13,754 bases of DNA from JASFEQ01 sp050124735 (GTDB lineage Bacteria > Desulfobacterota > DSM-4660 > Desulfatiglandales > HGW-15): NCBI GenBank assembly GCA_050124735.1, contig JASFEQ010000074.1, forward strand, positions 1-13,754. Reading direction: 5' to 3'. Numbering within the stretch: the first letter of the stretch is position 1; each line of letters opens with the position of its first letter. Below are positions 5,401 to 12,662 of the stretch, piece after piece. Made by a program: the position numbers and the translations under genes. The notes under the pieces are model-generated. The model was not told where the DNA came from and searched no databases. It saw only the letters and a program-made list of their open reading frames with translations.

Positions 5401-7133
5401 TAACCTTTAATGATTCTCGGAATCATCATGTGGTTTTGTGGGCAGAGGGATATGGGGTTTTGGTAGCAACAACCCGCAAAGGCGACAATATATTTCCTCA
5501 TGTCTGGGAAGGAGACGATTTCATCTACGAAGCCCCTGTTGGCACAGTAAATGGGTCTGGAATTATCATAGTATTGTTGGGCCAGTTCATTCATCTTCTC
5601 GATAACCGGTTCGAGGGTTCGATCTGCATCCTTCTCCTTAACCAGTCTTCTAGCAAATGAGGCCGCAGCCGCTGTCTCTCCATGCATCACATAAATCTCG
5701 GTGGTGGGGGTCCCAAGTGTAAATGCATTGTGGTTATTCGCTGTGGGCCCTCCCATGATGTAATGGGCCGCCGCAGTTCCCTTTCTGAGCACAATGCATA
5801 TCATGGGGACATCGGTCTGCTCAATGGAGTATATGAGAGACTGCCCCAGACCCAGCAGTTCCGCCTTTTCCGCAATGTCTCCCACATCGATGCCGGTCGT
5901 GTCCTGAAACCAGACGATAGGAACCCGGTCTCGACCGCAGAGGGTGACAAATTCATTCAACTTGATCAATCCCTGGCGGTAGAGCTTTCCCCCAATGCCA
6001 GGATAGGGTGCATACTCGGGATAGTTCTGGCCCAGAAATCCCTGGCGATTGCCGATAAAGCCCATCAAGAAGCCATCAATCTTGGCCAGTCCGGTATAGA
6101 CTTCAGGGCCATAATCAGGCCTGAATTCCATGTGCTCGCTGTTATCGAAAAGCCTAGAGAGCATCTCATCAAAGTTGTAACTCCTCTTCTGGTTAAAGGC
6201 GATGATGTGGTTAATGTCTTCCCCGGGGAACTTGGGTTCTTTGGGTACATCCACCCGGAAGAAGTGAGGGTCGTAAGCAGGCATCATATCCATATATTTT
6301 TTCAATGCGTCCAGGACACCCTCCTCTGTGTCATAGACCTCTTTGAAAAACCCCGTTTCATTATGGTGGATGGGAACGCTCCCAGGCGGCACCTGTTTGA
6401 AGTGGCGCGTGGCTTCAATAAGCTGTTCCGCACCTTCCTCATCAAAATACCCTTTAGGGCTCATCCCACTCACAATACCACCGCCCCCAACGGCGATGTT
6501 GGCGTCCTTGTGGGCCAAGAGGATGGTGGGGCTAATCCCCTGATATCCGCCGCCGGCGGGGTTTGTACCGTAGATACCCGCCAGAATGGGCACACCCACT
6601 TTTTCCAGTTCAGCGTGGCGGAAAAAGGTAGTTCCATTTCCCCTCCTATTGGCATAGACTTCTTGTTGTTCAGTCAGTTTCACGCCGCTGCAATTAACGA
6701 TCCACACAAGAGGCACGTGCAGCCTTTTGGCCATGTCAGTAACCCTGAGTTGGTTATCTGCCTGTCCCGCAATCCAGGCCCCGGCCATCACCTTGTTGTC
6801 AAAACCGATCACCACGGCCCATTTGCCGTTGATCTTGGCGAGTCCATCAATCACGCCCGTCGTTCCCTCCTCGTTAAACTGGGGGTCATACAAAGTGTGA
6901 AGCGGACACCAGGTTCCTGGATCAATGAGATAATCTATCCTTTCCCAGACAGTTAACTGTCCTCTTTTCTTGACGACCTCGGCCGGTATCCCTGCAGTTT
7001 TCACCGCTTCTATGGCTTCAGCCACCTCTTTTTCTACCGCCATGATCTGGGCAAGATTCTCTTTTGTGTCCTCCTTTTGTTTGTCGGTGAGAGGTCTCCC
7101 GATGGGGGTCATTTCCTCAAAATAAGGTCTCAT
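5400..7133 (-). CDS. gcdA: Glutaconyl-CoA decarboxylase alpha subunit (carboxyltransferase)
   Basis: This subunit moves the carboxyl group of glutaconyl-CoA to biotin on a carrier subunit, yielding crotonyl-CoA; in the full complex the membrane beta subunit then releases CO2 and pumps Na+. The 577-residue protein is close in length and sequence to the Acidaminococcus GcdA I remember (587 residues). Seen: N-terminal carboxyltransferase half with GTNPAGGGYQGISPT (189-203) and AVGGGGI (214-220); C-terminal half with GIGGKLYRQGLIKLNEFVTLC (379-399), WFQDTTGIDVGDIAEKAELLGLG (408-430) and LRKGTAAAHYIMGGP (449-463). These separate it from ordinary propionyl- or methylcrotonyl-CoA carboxylases. ATG at 7133 follows AGGAGGGAG. 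It follows gdh by 127 bases, giving consecutive pathway steps. Genes for the biotin carrier and membrane subunits are not in the window. Confidence 0.9.
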   Translation of the reverse strand: MRPYFEEMTPIGRPLTDKQKEDTKENLAQIMAVEKEVAEAIEAVKTAGIPAEVVKKRGQLTVWERIDYLIDPGTWCPLHTLYDPQFNEEGTTGVIDGLAKINGKWAVVIGFDNKVMAGAWIAGQADNQLRVTDMAKRLHVPLVWIVNCSGVKLTEQQEVYANRRGNGTTFFRHAELEKVGVPILAGIYGTNPAGGGYQGISPTILLAHKDANIAVGGGGIVSGMSPKGYFDEEGAEQLIEATRHFKQVPPGSVPIHHNETGFFKEVYDTEEGVLDALKKYMDMMPAYDPHFFRVDVPKEPKFPGEDINHIIAFNQKRSYNFDEMLSRLFDNSEHMEFRPDYGPEVYTGLAKIDGFLMGFIGNRQGFLGQNYPEYAPYPGIGGKLYRQGLIKLNEFVTLCGRDRVPIVWFQDTTGIDVGDIAEKAELLGLGQSLIYSIEQTDVPMICIVLRKGTAAAHYIMGGPTANNHNAFTLGTPTTEIYVMHGETAAAASFARRLVKEKDADRTLEPVIEKMNELAQQYYDNSRPIYCANRGFVDEIVSFPDMRKYIVAFAGCCYQNPISLCPQNHMMIPRIIKG

Positions 7134-7154
7134 TTCTCCCTCCTTTTTTCATAT

Positions 7155-7257
7155 AGTGAGAAGTGATGAGTAACGAGTAAATAGTACAGCCCTAGCATTC
7201 AAAAAACCAAATAGGTTTAGGCTAGGGCTCGTTACCCGTCACTTGTTACTTGTCACT
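7155..7257. repeat. Imperfect palindrome between gdh and gcdA
   Basis: GCCCTAGC (7189-7196) pairs with GCTAGGGC (7221-7228). Outer arms AGTGA.AAGT and GTAACGAG on the left (7155-7176) recur as complements on the right (7228-7257), where the right arm carries a few extra bases. The right arm is built from alternating GTTAC/GTCAC words. It is likely a short dispersed repeat; it could slow or partly stop transcription between gdh and gcdA. Confidence 0.55.
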
Positions 7258-7260
7258 CTG

Positions 7261-8424
7261 TTATCTATTTGCCTTACGGATGCCCAGCTGATCAAGCGCA
7301 ATAATCCATTTGCAGATATTTGAAGAGCCCTCCACCATCTGATAGGTGGGGGCATCCCGATAGTACCTGGCGACCGGATATTCTGTAGAATATCCATAGG
7401 CTCCCAGGAGCTTCATGGCCACTTGCGAGGCCTTCACCGCCACTTCCCCTGCCAGATATTTGGCATGGGCCACCTCCAGGGTGTTGCCCAATTGCCCCTG
7501 GTCCTTTTGCCATGCCGCCTTGTAGACCAGGAGGCGGGCCGCCTCAAGTTCGGTCGCGATCTGAGCGACCAAATCCTGGTTCATCTGAAACTCACCAATG
7601 GGTTTGCCGAATTGCTCCCTTTCCTGGGAATAGGATGTGACCGCGTCGAGGCATGCCTGGGCGACGCCAATGCCACCCGCAGCCGCTGAAAGACGTGTCT
7701 GATTGAGGGATCCGAAGACGATTTTTGCACCGTCACCAGGGTTTCCCAATATGTTTTCTTTAGGGACTTTTGTGTCTTCCAGAATGACTTCACCCGTGGG
7801 GGAGGAACGGGAGCCCATTTTATCCAGGTCTGTGGTGGTAATGCCATTGAAGTTCTTGGGCTCTATGGCAAAGGCAGACAGACCCCTGCCTCTTGCCTCC
7901 CTATCCGTATAGGCATAATAGATGAGCACATCCGCGATGGTCGCGTTTGAGATCCAGGTCTTGGTTCCGTTGAGAACCCAGTGATCACCTTTGTCAACCG
8001 CTGTGGATTTCATGGCCATCACATCGGAACCCGCATTCGGTTCAGTGATGGCGAAACCGCCCATGTATTCGGCGCTTACAAGTTTCGGGATGTATTTCTT
8101 CTTGAGCTCCTCTGATCCGTATCGAAATATGGTGAACGCACAGCCCAGCGCCAACATGTTTACCTGCACCCTGATAGAACTGGAGGCCCTGGCAATCTCT
8201 TCTGTGAGTATCATGGCAGCCAACCAGCCCATGCCATTGCCGCCATACTCTTCAGGAATGACAGTTCCAAAAACACCCAGTTCGCCCATGGGCTTGATCA
8301 CCTCTTCGTAAGGGAGATAGTGTTTTTCATCCCACTCGTCAGCAAATGGTGCAATCTTTTCTGCGGCAAAGTCGCGCGCCATCTCTCGCAGCATCTGCAG
8401 TTCATCACTCAATGTAAAATCCAT
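7261..8424 (-). CDS. gdh: Glutaryl-CoA dehydrogenase, probably non-decarboxylating type
   Basis: An acyl-CoA dehydrogenase of 387 residues, FAD-dependent, oxidising the alpha-beta bond of an acyl-CoA and passing electrons to ETF. Seen: ITEPNAGSDVMAM, the FAD/substrate strand; TKTWISNA; and TRLSAAAGGIGVAQACLDA. The putative catalytic Glu365 sits in MVEGSSNICK, and Arg85 in SSIRVQVNM fits the arginine that binds the second carboxylate of glutaryl-CoA. The residue before the catalytic Glu is Val364. Decarboxylating enzymes such as the human one have Tyr there, while the Desulfococcus multivorans non-decarboxylating enzyme has Val. The sequence resembles that enzyme along its whole length as I recall it. 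The neighbouring gcdA, which would decarboxylate the glutaconyl-CoA product, supports this. ATG at 8424 follows AAGGAGGAGAG. Another dicarboxyl- or cyclic acyl-CoA substrate is possible but less likely. Confidence 0.87.
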   Translation of the reverse strand: MDFTLSDELQMLREMARDFAAEKIAPFADEWDEKHYLPYEEVIKPMGELGVFGTVIPEEYGGNGMGWLAAMILTEEIARASSSIRVQVNMLALGCAFTIFRYGSEELKKKYIPKLVSAEYMGGFAITEPNAGSDVMAMKSTAVDKGDHWVLNGTKTWISNATIADVLIYYAYTDREARGRGLSAFAIEPKNFNGITTTDLDKMGSRSSPTGEVILEDTKVPKENILGNPGDGAKIVFGSLNQTRLSAAAGGIGVAQACLDAVTSYSQEREQFGKPIGEFQMNQDLVAQIATELEAARLLVYKAAWQKDQGQLGNTLEVAHAKYLAGEVAVKASQVAMKLLGAYGYSTEYPVARYYRDAPTYQMVEGSSNICKWIIALDQLGIRKANR

Positions 8425-8446
8425 AACTCTCCTCCTTCTTGTTTTG

Positions 8447-8486
8447 AAGTCAAAAACCTGGTCCTCTGGGCCCGAGTTCTTGACTT
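8447..8486. repeat. Inverted repeat between gdh promoter and start codon
   Basis: AAGTCAA (8447-8453) is complementary to TTGACTT (8480-8486), enclosing 26 bases with a further weak GGTCC/GGGCC pairing. It lies in the gdh 5' UTR, just upstream of the ribosome site. It could be a regulator site or mRNA structure; the evidence is the symmetry alone. Confidence 0.35.
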
Positions 8487-8540
8487 TAGCAGGGCCGGAG
8501 GTTCCGACAGCAGCTATGATGGCTTGTTTTAAAGCAAAGG

Positions 8541-8569
8541 AATATAAACCATCGATCTTTGAATAACAA
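8541..8569 (-). promoter_or_regulatory. Possible promoter of gdh-gcdA
   Basis: On the minus strand TTGTTA (8569-8564) and TATATT (8546-8541) are spaced by exactly 17 bases in an AT-rich patch after the upstream gene ends. The start would lie near 8534, giving a leader of about 110 bases. No terminator is seen between the upstream gene and this point, so read-through is also possible. Confidence 0.5.
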
Positions 8570-8620
8570 CAAAATTATTTGGTAACGTTGCAGTGGGTGA
8601 GAATTCGGGGTTTGCTCCAC

Positions 8621-11600
8621 TTAGAAATCACAGCGCAGGCAGCGTCGTGCCTCACAGAGGGCCGAACGTTCATCGAGCCCCAGTTCCGCCTCCTGGAAAT
8701 TCCTGGCACGCTCGCTTGCGGGAAGTTCCGGCATCTTGGGCCGGACGAGCTTCTCATCATCCTCGGTCAATTCCAGTTTGCTCACTTGCAGGTGCGGCTT
8801 GGGATACCAGTAACCCGAGTACTCTTTTCCTCGAAGGTAGCAGTCTATGGAAACGGCAGCCCGGTGCCCAGCTGCGATCGCCTTCACCACTGTCGCCGGT
8901 CCGGTGACCGCGTCACCGCCTGCAAAGAACCCAGGAATGTTGGTCGCCAGTGTTTTTTCGTCCACGACAAAGCTATGCCACCGGCTAACCTCGAATCCAT
9001 GACCTTCTCGCAAAAAGGAGAGATCAGGCTCCTGGCCAATGGCCGGGAGAATAACGTCGCACTCAATGACAAACTCCGATCCCTCTATGGCAACCGGGCG
9101 TCTTCGGCCTGAGGCATCTGGCTCTCCCAGTTCATTGCGGATACATTGCATACCCACCACCTTGCCCCCATCCCCAATGATACGCACCGGTGAAGTGAGG
9201 AAGTCCAAGTGTATCCCTTCCTCTATGGCGGCCTCTATCTCAGCAGGGTTGGCTGGCATCTGCTCCTGCAGCCGTCGGTAAACAATATGGACCTCCTCCG
9301 CACCCAACCGCAGAGATGTGCGGGCCGCGTCTATGGCCGAGTTTCCGCCCCCTATGACACAGATCTTGCGTCCTGGCGACCTTTTCTCTTCTAGGTTTAC
9401 CTTCTTCAGGAATGTGGTGGCGTCAACAAAACCCTCGAACTCATCTTCGCCAGGTACCCTGAGCTTTAGACCCTTGTGGGCTCCTACACCCATGAAGAAG
9501 GCCTTGTAACCCTGACTCTTGAGTTCATCGAAGGTTAGGTCTTTTCCCACACACACGCCTAAACGGATTTCCACGCCAAGACGCTTGATGGCCTCGATTT
9601 CATCATTCAGCACGTCGCGGGGAAGCCTGTATTCGGGAATGCCCGCTCGAAGCCAGCCGCCCGGTTCAGGGAGCTGTTCAAAAATTGTGACCGGATACCC
9701 CTTCTGGGCTAGATCATGGGCCACAGTAAGTCCCGCGGGTCCGGAGCCTATAATCGCAACCCTGTCGTCAGGAAAGAACACGGGCGCAGGTTCGATTTCT
9801 TTGAGTTTATGCCGCATGCTGTCCGCTGCAAAGCGCTTCAAGCCACAGATGCTGATTGGCTCATCCACCTCGCCTCGCCTGCAGTTGGTCTCGCACGGAT
9901 GAGGGCAGACACGGCCGAGAACCATAGGAAGGGGGTTCTCCTTGCGAATAATATCCCAGGCCTCCTCGATTTTACCGTGGCCAATAAGGGCCGTGTAAGT
10001 GGATACATCCTGACCCATAGGACACGTGGACTGGCAGGGTGGGGCACTGAGTCGCTTGCAGACACCGCTGGGACAGTGCTTGTCATAGATGTGGGCCTCG
10101 TACTCATGCCTGAAATAGCGGAGCGTACTCAGCACAGGATTGGGCGCGGTCTGGCCCAGTCCGCACAAGGAGGCTGACTGAAGCACTCTGGCAAACCGCT
10201 CAAGCCTGTCCAAATCCTCTGGAACCCCTTGCCCTTGGGAGATCCTTTCGAGAATATTCAGCAGTTGTTGAGTCCCTTCGCGGCAAGGGGTGCACTTACC
10301 ACAGGATTCTTCTGCAGTGAACCCAAGGAAGAATTTGGCGATATCCACCATGCAGCTGGTCTCGTCCATCACCACCATGCCACCGGACCCCACGATCGCC
10401 CCGGTCTCGGCAATGGACTCATAGTCCACGGGCGTTTCAATGAGGCTAGCGGGGACACAGCCTCCAGAGGGTCCACCAAGCTGAACGGCCTTGAACTGCC
10501 TACCGTCGGGGATCCCTCCGCCGATATCGTAGATAATGGAACGAAGCGGGATGCCCATGGGGACCTCAATGAGCCCAATGTTCCTGACTTGGCCGGAAAG
10601 GGCAAAGACCTTTGTTCCCTTGCTCTTTTCCGTTCCAAGGCTGCTGAACCAGTCCGCGCCGCGGTGCATGATCTGCGGGACGTTCGCCAAGCTTTCCACG
10701 TTGTTAAGGACCGAGGGACGGTCCCACAGCCCCTTGTGGGCCGGAAAGGGAGGCCGCGGTCTGGGCATACCCCGTTTTCCCTCAATGGAACGCATCAGCG
10801 CCGTCTCTTCGCCGCAAACAAAGGCACCTGCGCCGTAATAAAGCTCGATGTCCATGTGGAAACCAGAACCCAAAATATCCTCGCCGAGTAGCCCGTATTC
10901 TTTGGCCTGCCCAATGGCCGTGTGGAGGCGCTGGATGGCAAGGGGATATTCTGCACGGACGTAAATATATCCCTTGTGGGCCCCGATCGCTTTGGCGCCT
11001 ATGATCATCCCTTCCAAGACGGCGTGCGGGTCACTCTCCAAAATAGAACGGTCCATGAAGGCGCCCGGGTCACCCTCGTCGGCATTGCAGAGCATGTACT
11101 TGGGACTTCCCTCGGCAGCAGCGCAAAACTGCCATTTTAAGCCGGTAGGAAAGCCGGCGCCGCCGCGCCCTCTCAGGCCCGAGACCTTCATCTCTTCCAC
11201 AATCTGCTCGGGCGTCATTTCCAGGAGTGCCTTGGCGGTGCCAAGGTAGCCATCACGGGCAATATATTCGTCAATCTTCTCAGGATCGATGAGGCCTCGA
11301 TTTTTGAGGGCCACAAGGATCTGACGGCTGAAAAAGCCAATGTCCCTGATCTTGGGGATGAGTTCGGCAGCTTCGGGGCTCTCAAAGAGGTGCTCTTTTA
11401 CCACACGGCCTTTGAGGAGGTATTCCTCCACAAAGTAAGGAACATCTTCCACAGATAGCTTTTGGTAAAAGATCTCGTCCGGATAGGCAATCATCAGGGG
11501 GCCGGCCGCACAGAAGCCGTTGCATCCCGTTGTGGCAACATATATCTCCTCTTGAAGATCGTTCTTTGCGATTTCCTCAACCAGCGCATCCTTCAGATTG

Positions 11601-11668
11601 AGTGAGCCGTTGGCCACGCAACTGGTGCCAGCACAAATCAGAAGGTGAACGCGATACTTCTTTTCCAT
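8621..11668 (-). CDS. HydB/NuoF-type NADH flavoprotein fused to GltD/NfnB-type NAD(P)H flavoprotein
   Basis: A 1015-residue cytoplasmic redox fusion. Domains in order: thioredoxin-fold [2Fe-2S] domain (about 5-90; Cys12, 17, 49, 53); NuoF core with the FMN/NADH site GLRGRGGAGFPTGLKW (164-179), CNADEGDPGAF (194-204) and YGAGAFVCGEETAL (278-291), an SLBB segment near 365-400, and a [4Fe-4S] site ESCGKCTPCREG with Cys502; a GltD-type N-terminal domain with two four-Cys groups (532, 537, 545, 549 and 588, 592, 596, 608); then an FAD site GSGPAG (641-646), a second dinucleotide site GGGNSA (773-778), and a C-terminal CEARRCLRC. All key motifs look intact. The likely role is electron transfer between NADH, NADPH and a low-potential carrier, possibly with bifurcation. 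The NuoF and NfnB types combined here recall the Stn transhydrogenase of Sporomusa, as I remember it. It follows the small [2Fe-2S] gene by 37 bases. Confidence 0.9.
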   Translation of the reverse strand: MEKKYRVHLLICAGTSCVANGSLNLKDALVEEIAKNDLQEEIYVATTGCNGFCAAGPLMIAYPDEIFYQKLSVEDVPYFVEEYLLKGRVVKEHLFESPEAAELIPKIRDIGFFSRQILVALKNRGLIDPEKIDEYIARDGYLGTAKALLEMTPEQIVEEMKVSGLRGRGGAGFPTGLKWQFCAAAEGSPKYMLCNADEGDPGAFMDRSILESDPHAVLEGMIIGAKAIGAHKGYIYVRAEYPLAIQRLHTAIGQAKEYGLLGEDILGSGFHMDIELYYGAGAFVCGEETALMRSIEGKRGMPRPRPPFPAHKGLWDRPSVLNNVESLANVPQIMHRGADWFSSLGTEKSKGTKVFALSGQVRNIGLIEVPMGIPLRSIIYDIGGGIPDGRQFKAVQLGGPSGGCVPASLIETPVDYESIAETGAIVGSGGMVVMDETSCMVDIAKFFLGFTAEESCGKCTPCREGTQQLLNILERISQGQGVPEDLDRLERFARVLQSASLCGLGQTAPNPVLSTLRYFRHEYEAHIYDKHCPSGVCKRLSAPPCQSTCPMGQDVSTYTALIGHGKIEEAWDIIRKENPLPMVLGRVCPHPCETNCRRGEVDEPISICGLKRFAADSMRHKLKEIEPAPVFFPDDRVAIIGSGPAGLTVAHDLAQKGYPVTIFEQLPEPGGWLRAGIPEYRLPRDVLNDEIEAIKRLGVEIRLGVCVGKDLTFDELKSQGYKAFFMGVGAHKGLKLRVPGEDEFEGFVDATTFLKKVNLEEKRSPGRKICVIGGGNSAIDAARTSLRLGAEEVHIVYRRLQEQMPANPAEIEAAIEEGIHLDFLTSPVRIIGDGGKVVGMQCIRNELGEPDASGRRRPVAIEGSEFVIECDVILPAIGQEPDLSFLREGHGFEVSRWHSFVVDEKTLATNIPGFFAGGDAVTGPATVVKAIAAGHRAAVSIDCYLRGKEYSGYWYPKPHLQVSKLELTEDDEKLVRPKMPELPASERARNFQEAELGLDERSALCEARRCLRCDF

Positions 11669-11705
11669 AAATTTCGCCTCGTTGTTAACTTCTCTCCAGG
11701 GTGAC

Positions 11706-12089
11706 CTAATAGGTGGTTTCGCTGCCTAAGGCCAGAGCGTAATCGGAAACCGGATTGCCCTTCATGACATGTTCATCAAATATTTTCTCGGCCTTCTCAG
11801 GATCGAGATTGACATACTTTATGGGGGCCGACTCCTTCACCTCCACGGTGATCATAGGCTCACGATTGCAGAGCCCTGCACAGCCTGACGATGTGAGAAT
11901 GACGTCGGTCGCTCCGCTCCCCTCCAGTTTCTCAAGGAACGTACTCATGATCTTCCGTGCCCCGGCTGCGATTCCGCACGTTCCCATATGGACGGTAATT
12001 TTTACGCGGTAAGTGCCGTCTCTCAGGGTAACGGTCCCTTTCATAGACTCTTTGATCTTCTTGAGGTCTTCCACTCGCAGCTTAGCCAT
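11706..12089 (-). CDS. Small thioredoxin-fold [2Fe-2S] ferredoxin-like protein
   Basis: A 127-residue protein of the (2Fe-2S) ferredoxin family found beside HydB/NuoF genes. The core has MGTCGIAAGARKIM (35-48) and SSGCAGLCNREPMITVEV (68-84). Three cysteines are visible (38, 70, 74); the position matching the first Cys of the fusion protein's own N-terminal domain is His34. As I recall, this three-Cys pattern is usual for the family, so the cluster may use another ligand or the domain may dock rather than carry a cluster. I chose the ATG at 12089 because GGAGG lies 8 bases upstream; a longer frame from 12125 would start inside the preceding gene without such a site. The start overlaps the end of the HATPase gene by 8 bases, so the two are translationally coupled. 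It probably donates or accepts electrons for the downstream fusion. Confidence 0.85.
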   Translation of the reverse strand: MAKLRVEDLKKIKESMKGTVTLRDGTYRVKITVHMGTCGIAAGARKIMSTFLEKLEGSGATDVILTSSGCAGLCNREPMITVEVKESAPIKYVNLDPEKAEKIFDEHVMKGNPVSDYALALGSETTY

Positions 12090-12651
12090 TTTTTTTGCCT
12101 CCGTCGGTGGCATTGATGTTGTCACGGGTATTTCTTAGGGTATCCTTGATCAGCTTCAGAACCGCTGGATCGTTTATGGGTGTGGTGCCATTCAGTTCCG
12201 CCTTAATCAACCGGGTATCCACTCTCTTTTTTTCTCCGTCGAAATCGGACTCGTAGACGAAATCCACATCCGGGTTGCCCAAAATGAGGGAGATCAGGGT
12301 TGCGCCCATATCCCCGAGAGGTTTTCGATCAATATGGCTTGCCTGAAAGGTCCCCCTCACCTCAGTACCTTGGCCCAGTTCTGAAGTGATGGAAAAATCA
12401 CCACCCGCCTCCCGGGTGGCCTGATGCAGCAAGGCCAGACCTAAGCCAACGCGACGGGTCGTGCGGGTCGTAAAAAATGGGTCGCCTGCTTTTTCTACCA
12501 TGTTCCGGTCCATTCCGCGGCCGTCGTCTCGAATGACGATTTGAAGTCGATCTCTCTCAGTATCTTGCGAAATAATGATCTCTACCAACTCGGCGCCAGC
12601 GGCGGTCGCATTCTCCGCGATGTCCAATATGTGAAGCGAGAGATCTTCCAT
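12082..12651 (-). CDS. GHKL-type ATPase (histidine-kinase-like ATP-binding protein)
   Basis: A 189-residue protein with a GHKL ATP-binding domain: N box DIAENATAAGA (10-20), G1 box DDGRGMD (42-48), a DPFFTTRTTRRVGLGLAL lid and G2 region (57-74), then a C-terminal extension (about 110-189) of unknown role. There is no phospho-acceptor His domain, so it is not a full sensor kinase; it resembles the anti-sigma-like or serine-kinase-like ATPases that sit in HydABC hydrogenase operons. The start is set at ATG 12651, beginning MEDLSLHILDIAEN, where family similarity begins; an upstream ATG at 12732 would overlap the PHP gene by 70 bases. No clear ribosome site is seen, but the PHP stop is 11 bases upstream, which suits translational coupling. 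Partner unknown. Confidence 0.82.
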   Translation of the reverse strand: MEDLSLHILDIAENATAAGAELVEIIISQDTERDRLQIVIRDDGRGMDRNMVEKAGDPFFTTRTTRRVGLGLALLHQATREAGGDFSITSELGQGTEVRGTFQASHIDRKPLGDMGATLISLILGNPDVDFVYESDFDGEKKRVDTRLIKAELNGTTPINDPAVLKLIKDTLRNTRDNINATDGGKKNG

Positions 12652-12662
12652 GAGCTGGTGGT

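Noticed and set aside
5682..6956. Long open frame (424 codons) on the plus strand opposite gcdA
   Set aside because: It is fully antisense to a clear GcdA coding region, its translation shows no recognisable motifs, and no ribosome site fits; a codon-bias shadow.
8579..9112. 177-codon plus-strand frame beginning in the gdh upstream gap
   Set aside because: Mostly antisense to the conserved C-terminal end of the GltD-type domain; no domain pattern and no ribosome site.
10229..10891. 220-codon open frame on the plus strand opposite the NuoF part of the fusion gene
   Set aside because: Antisense to conserved NuoF motifs and lacking any family features; shadow frame.
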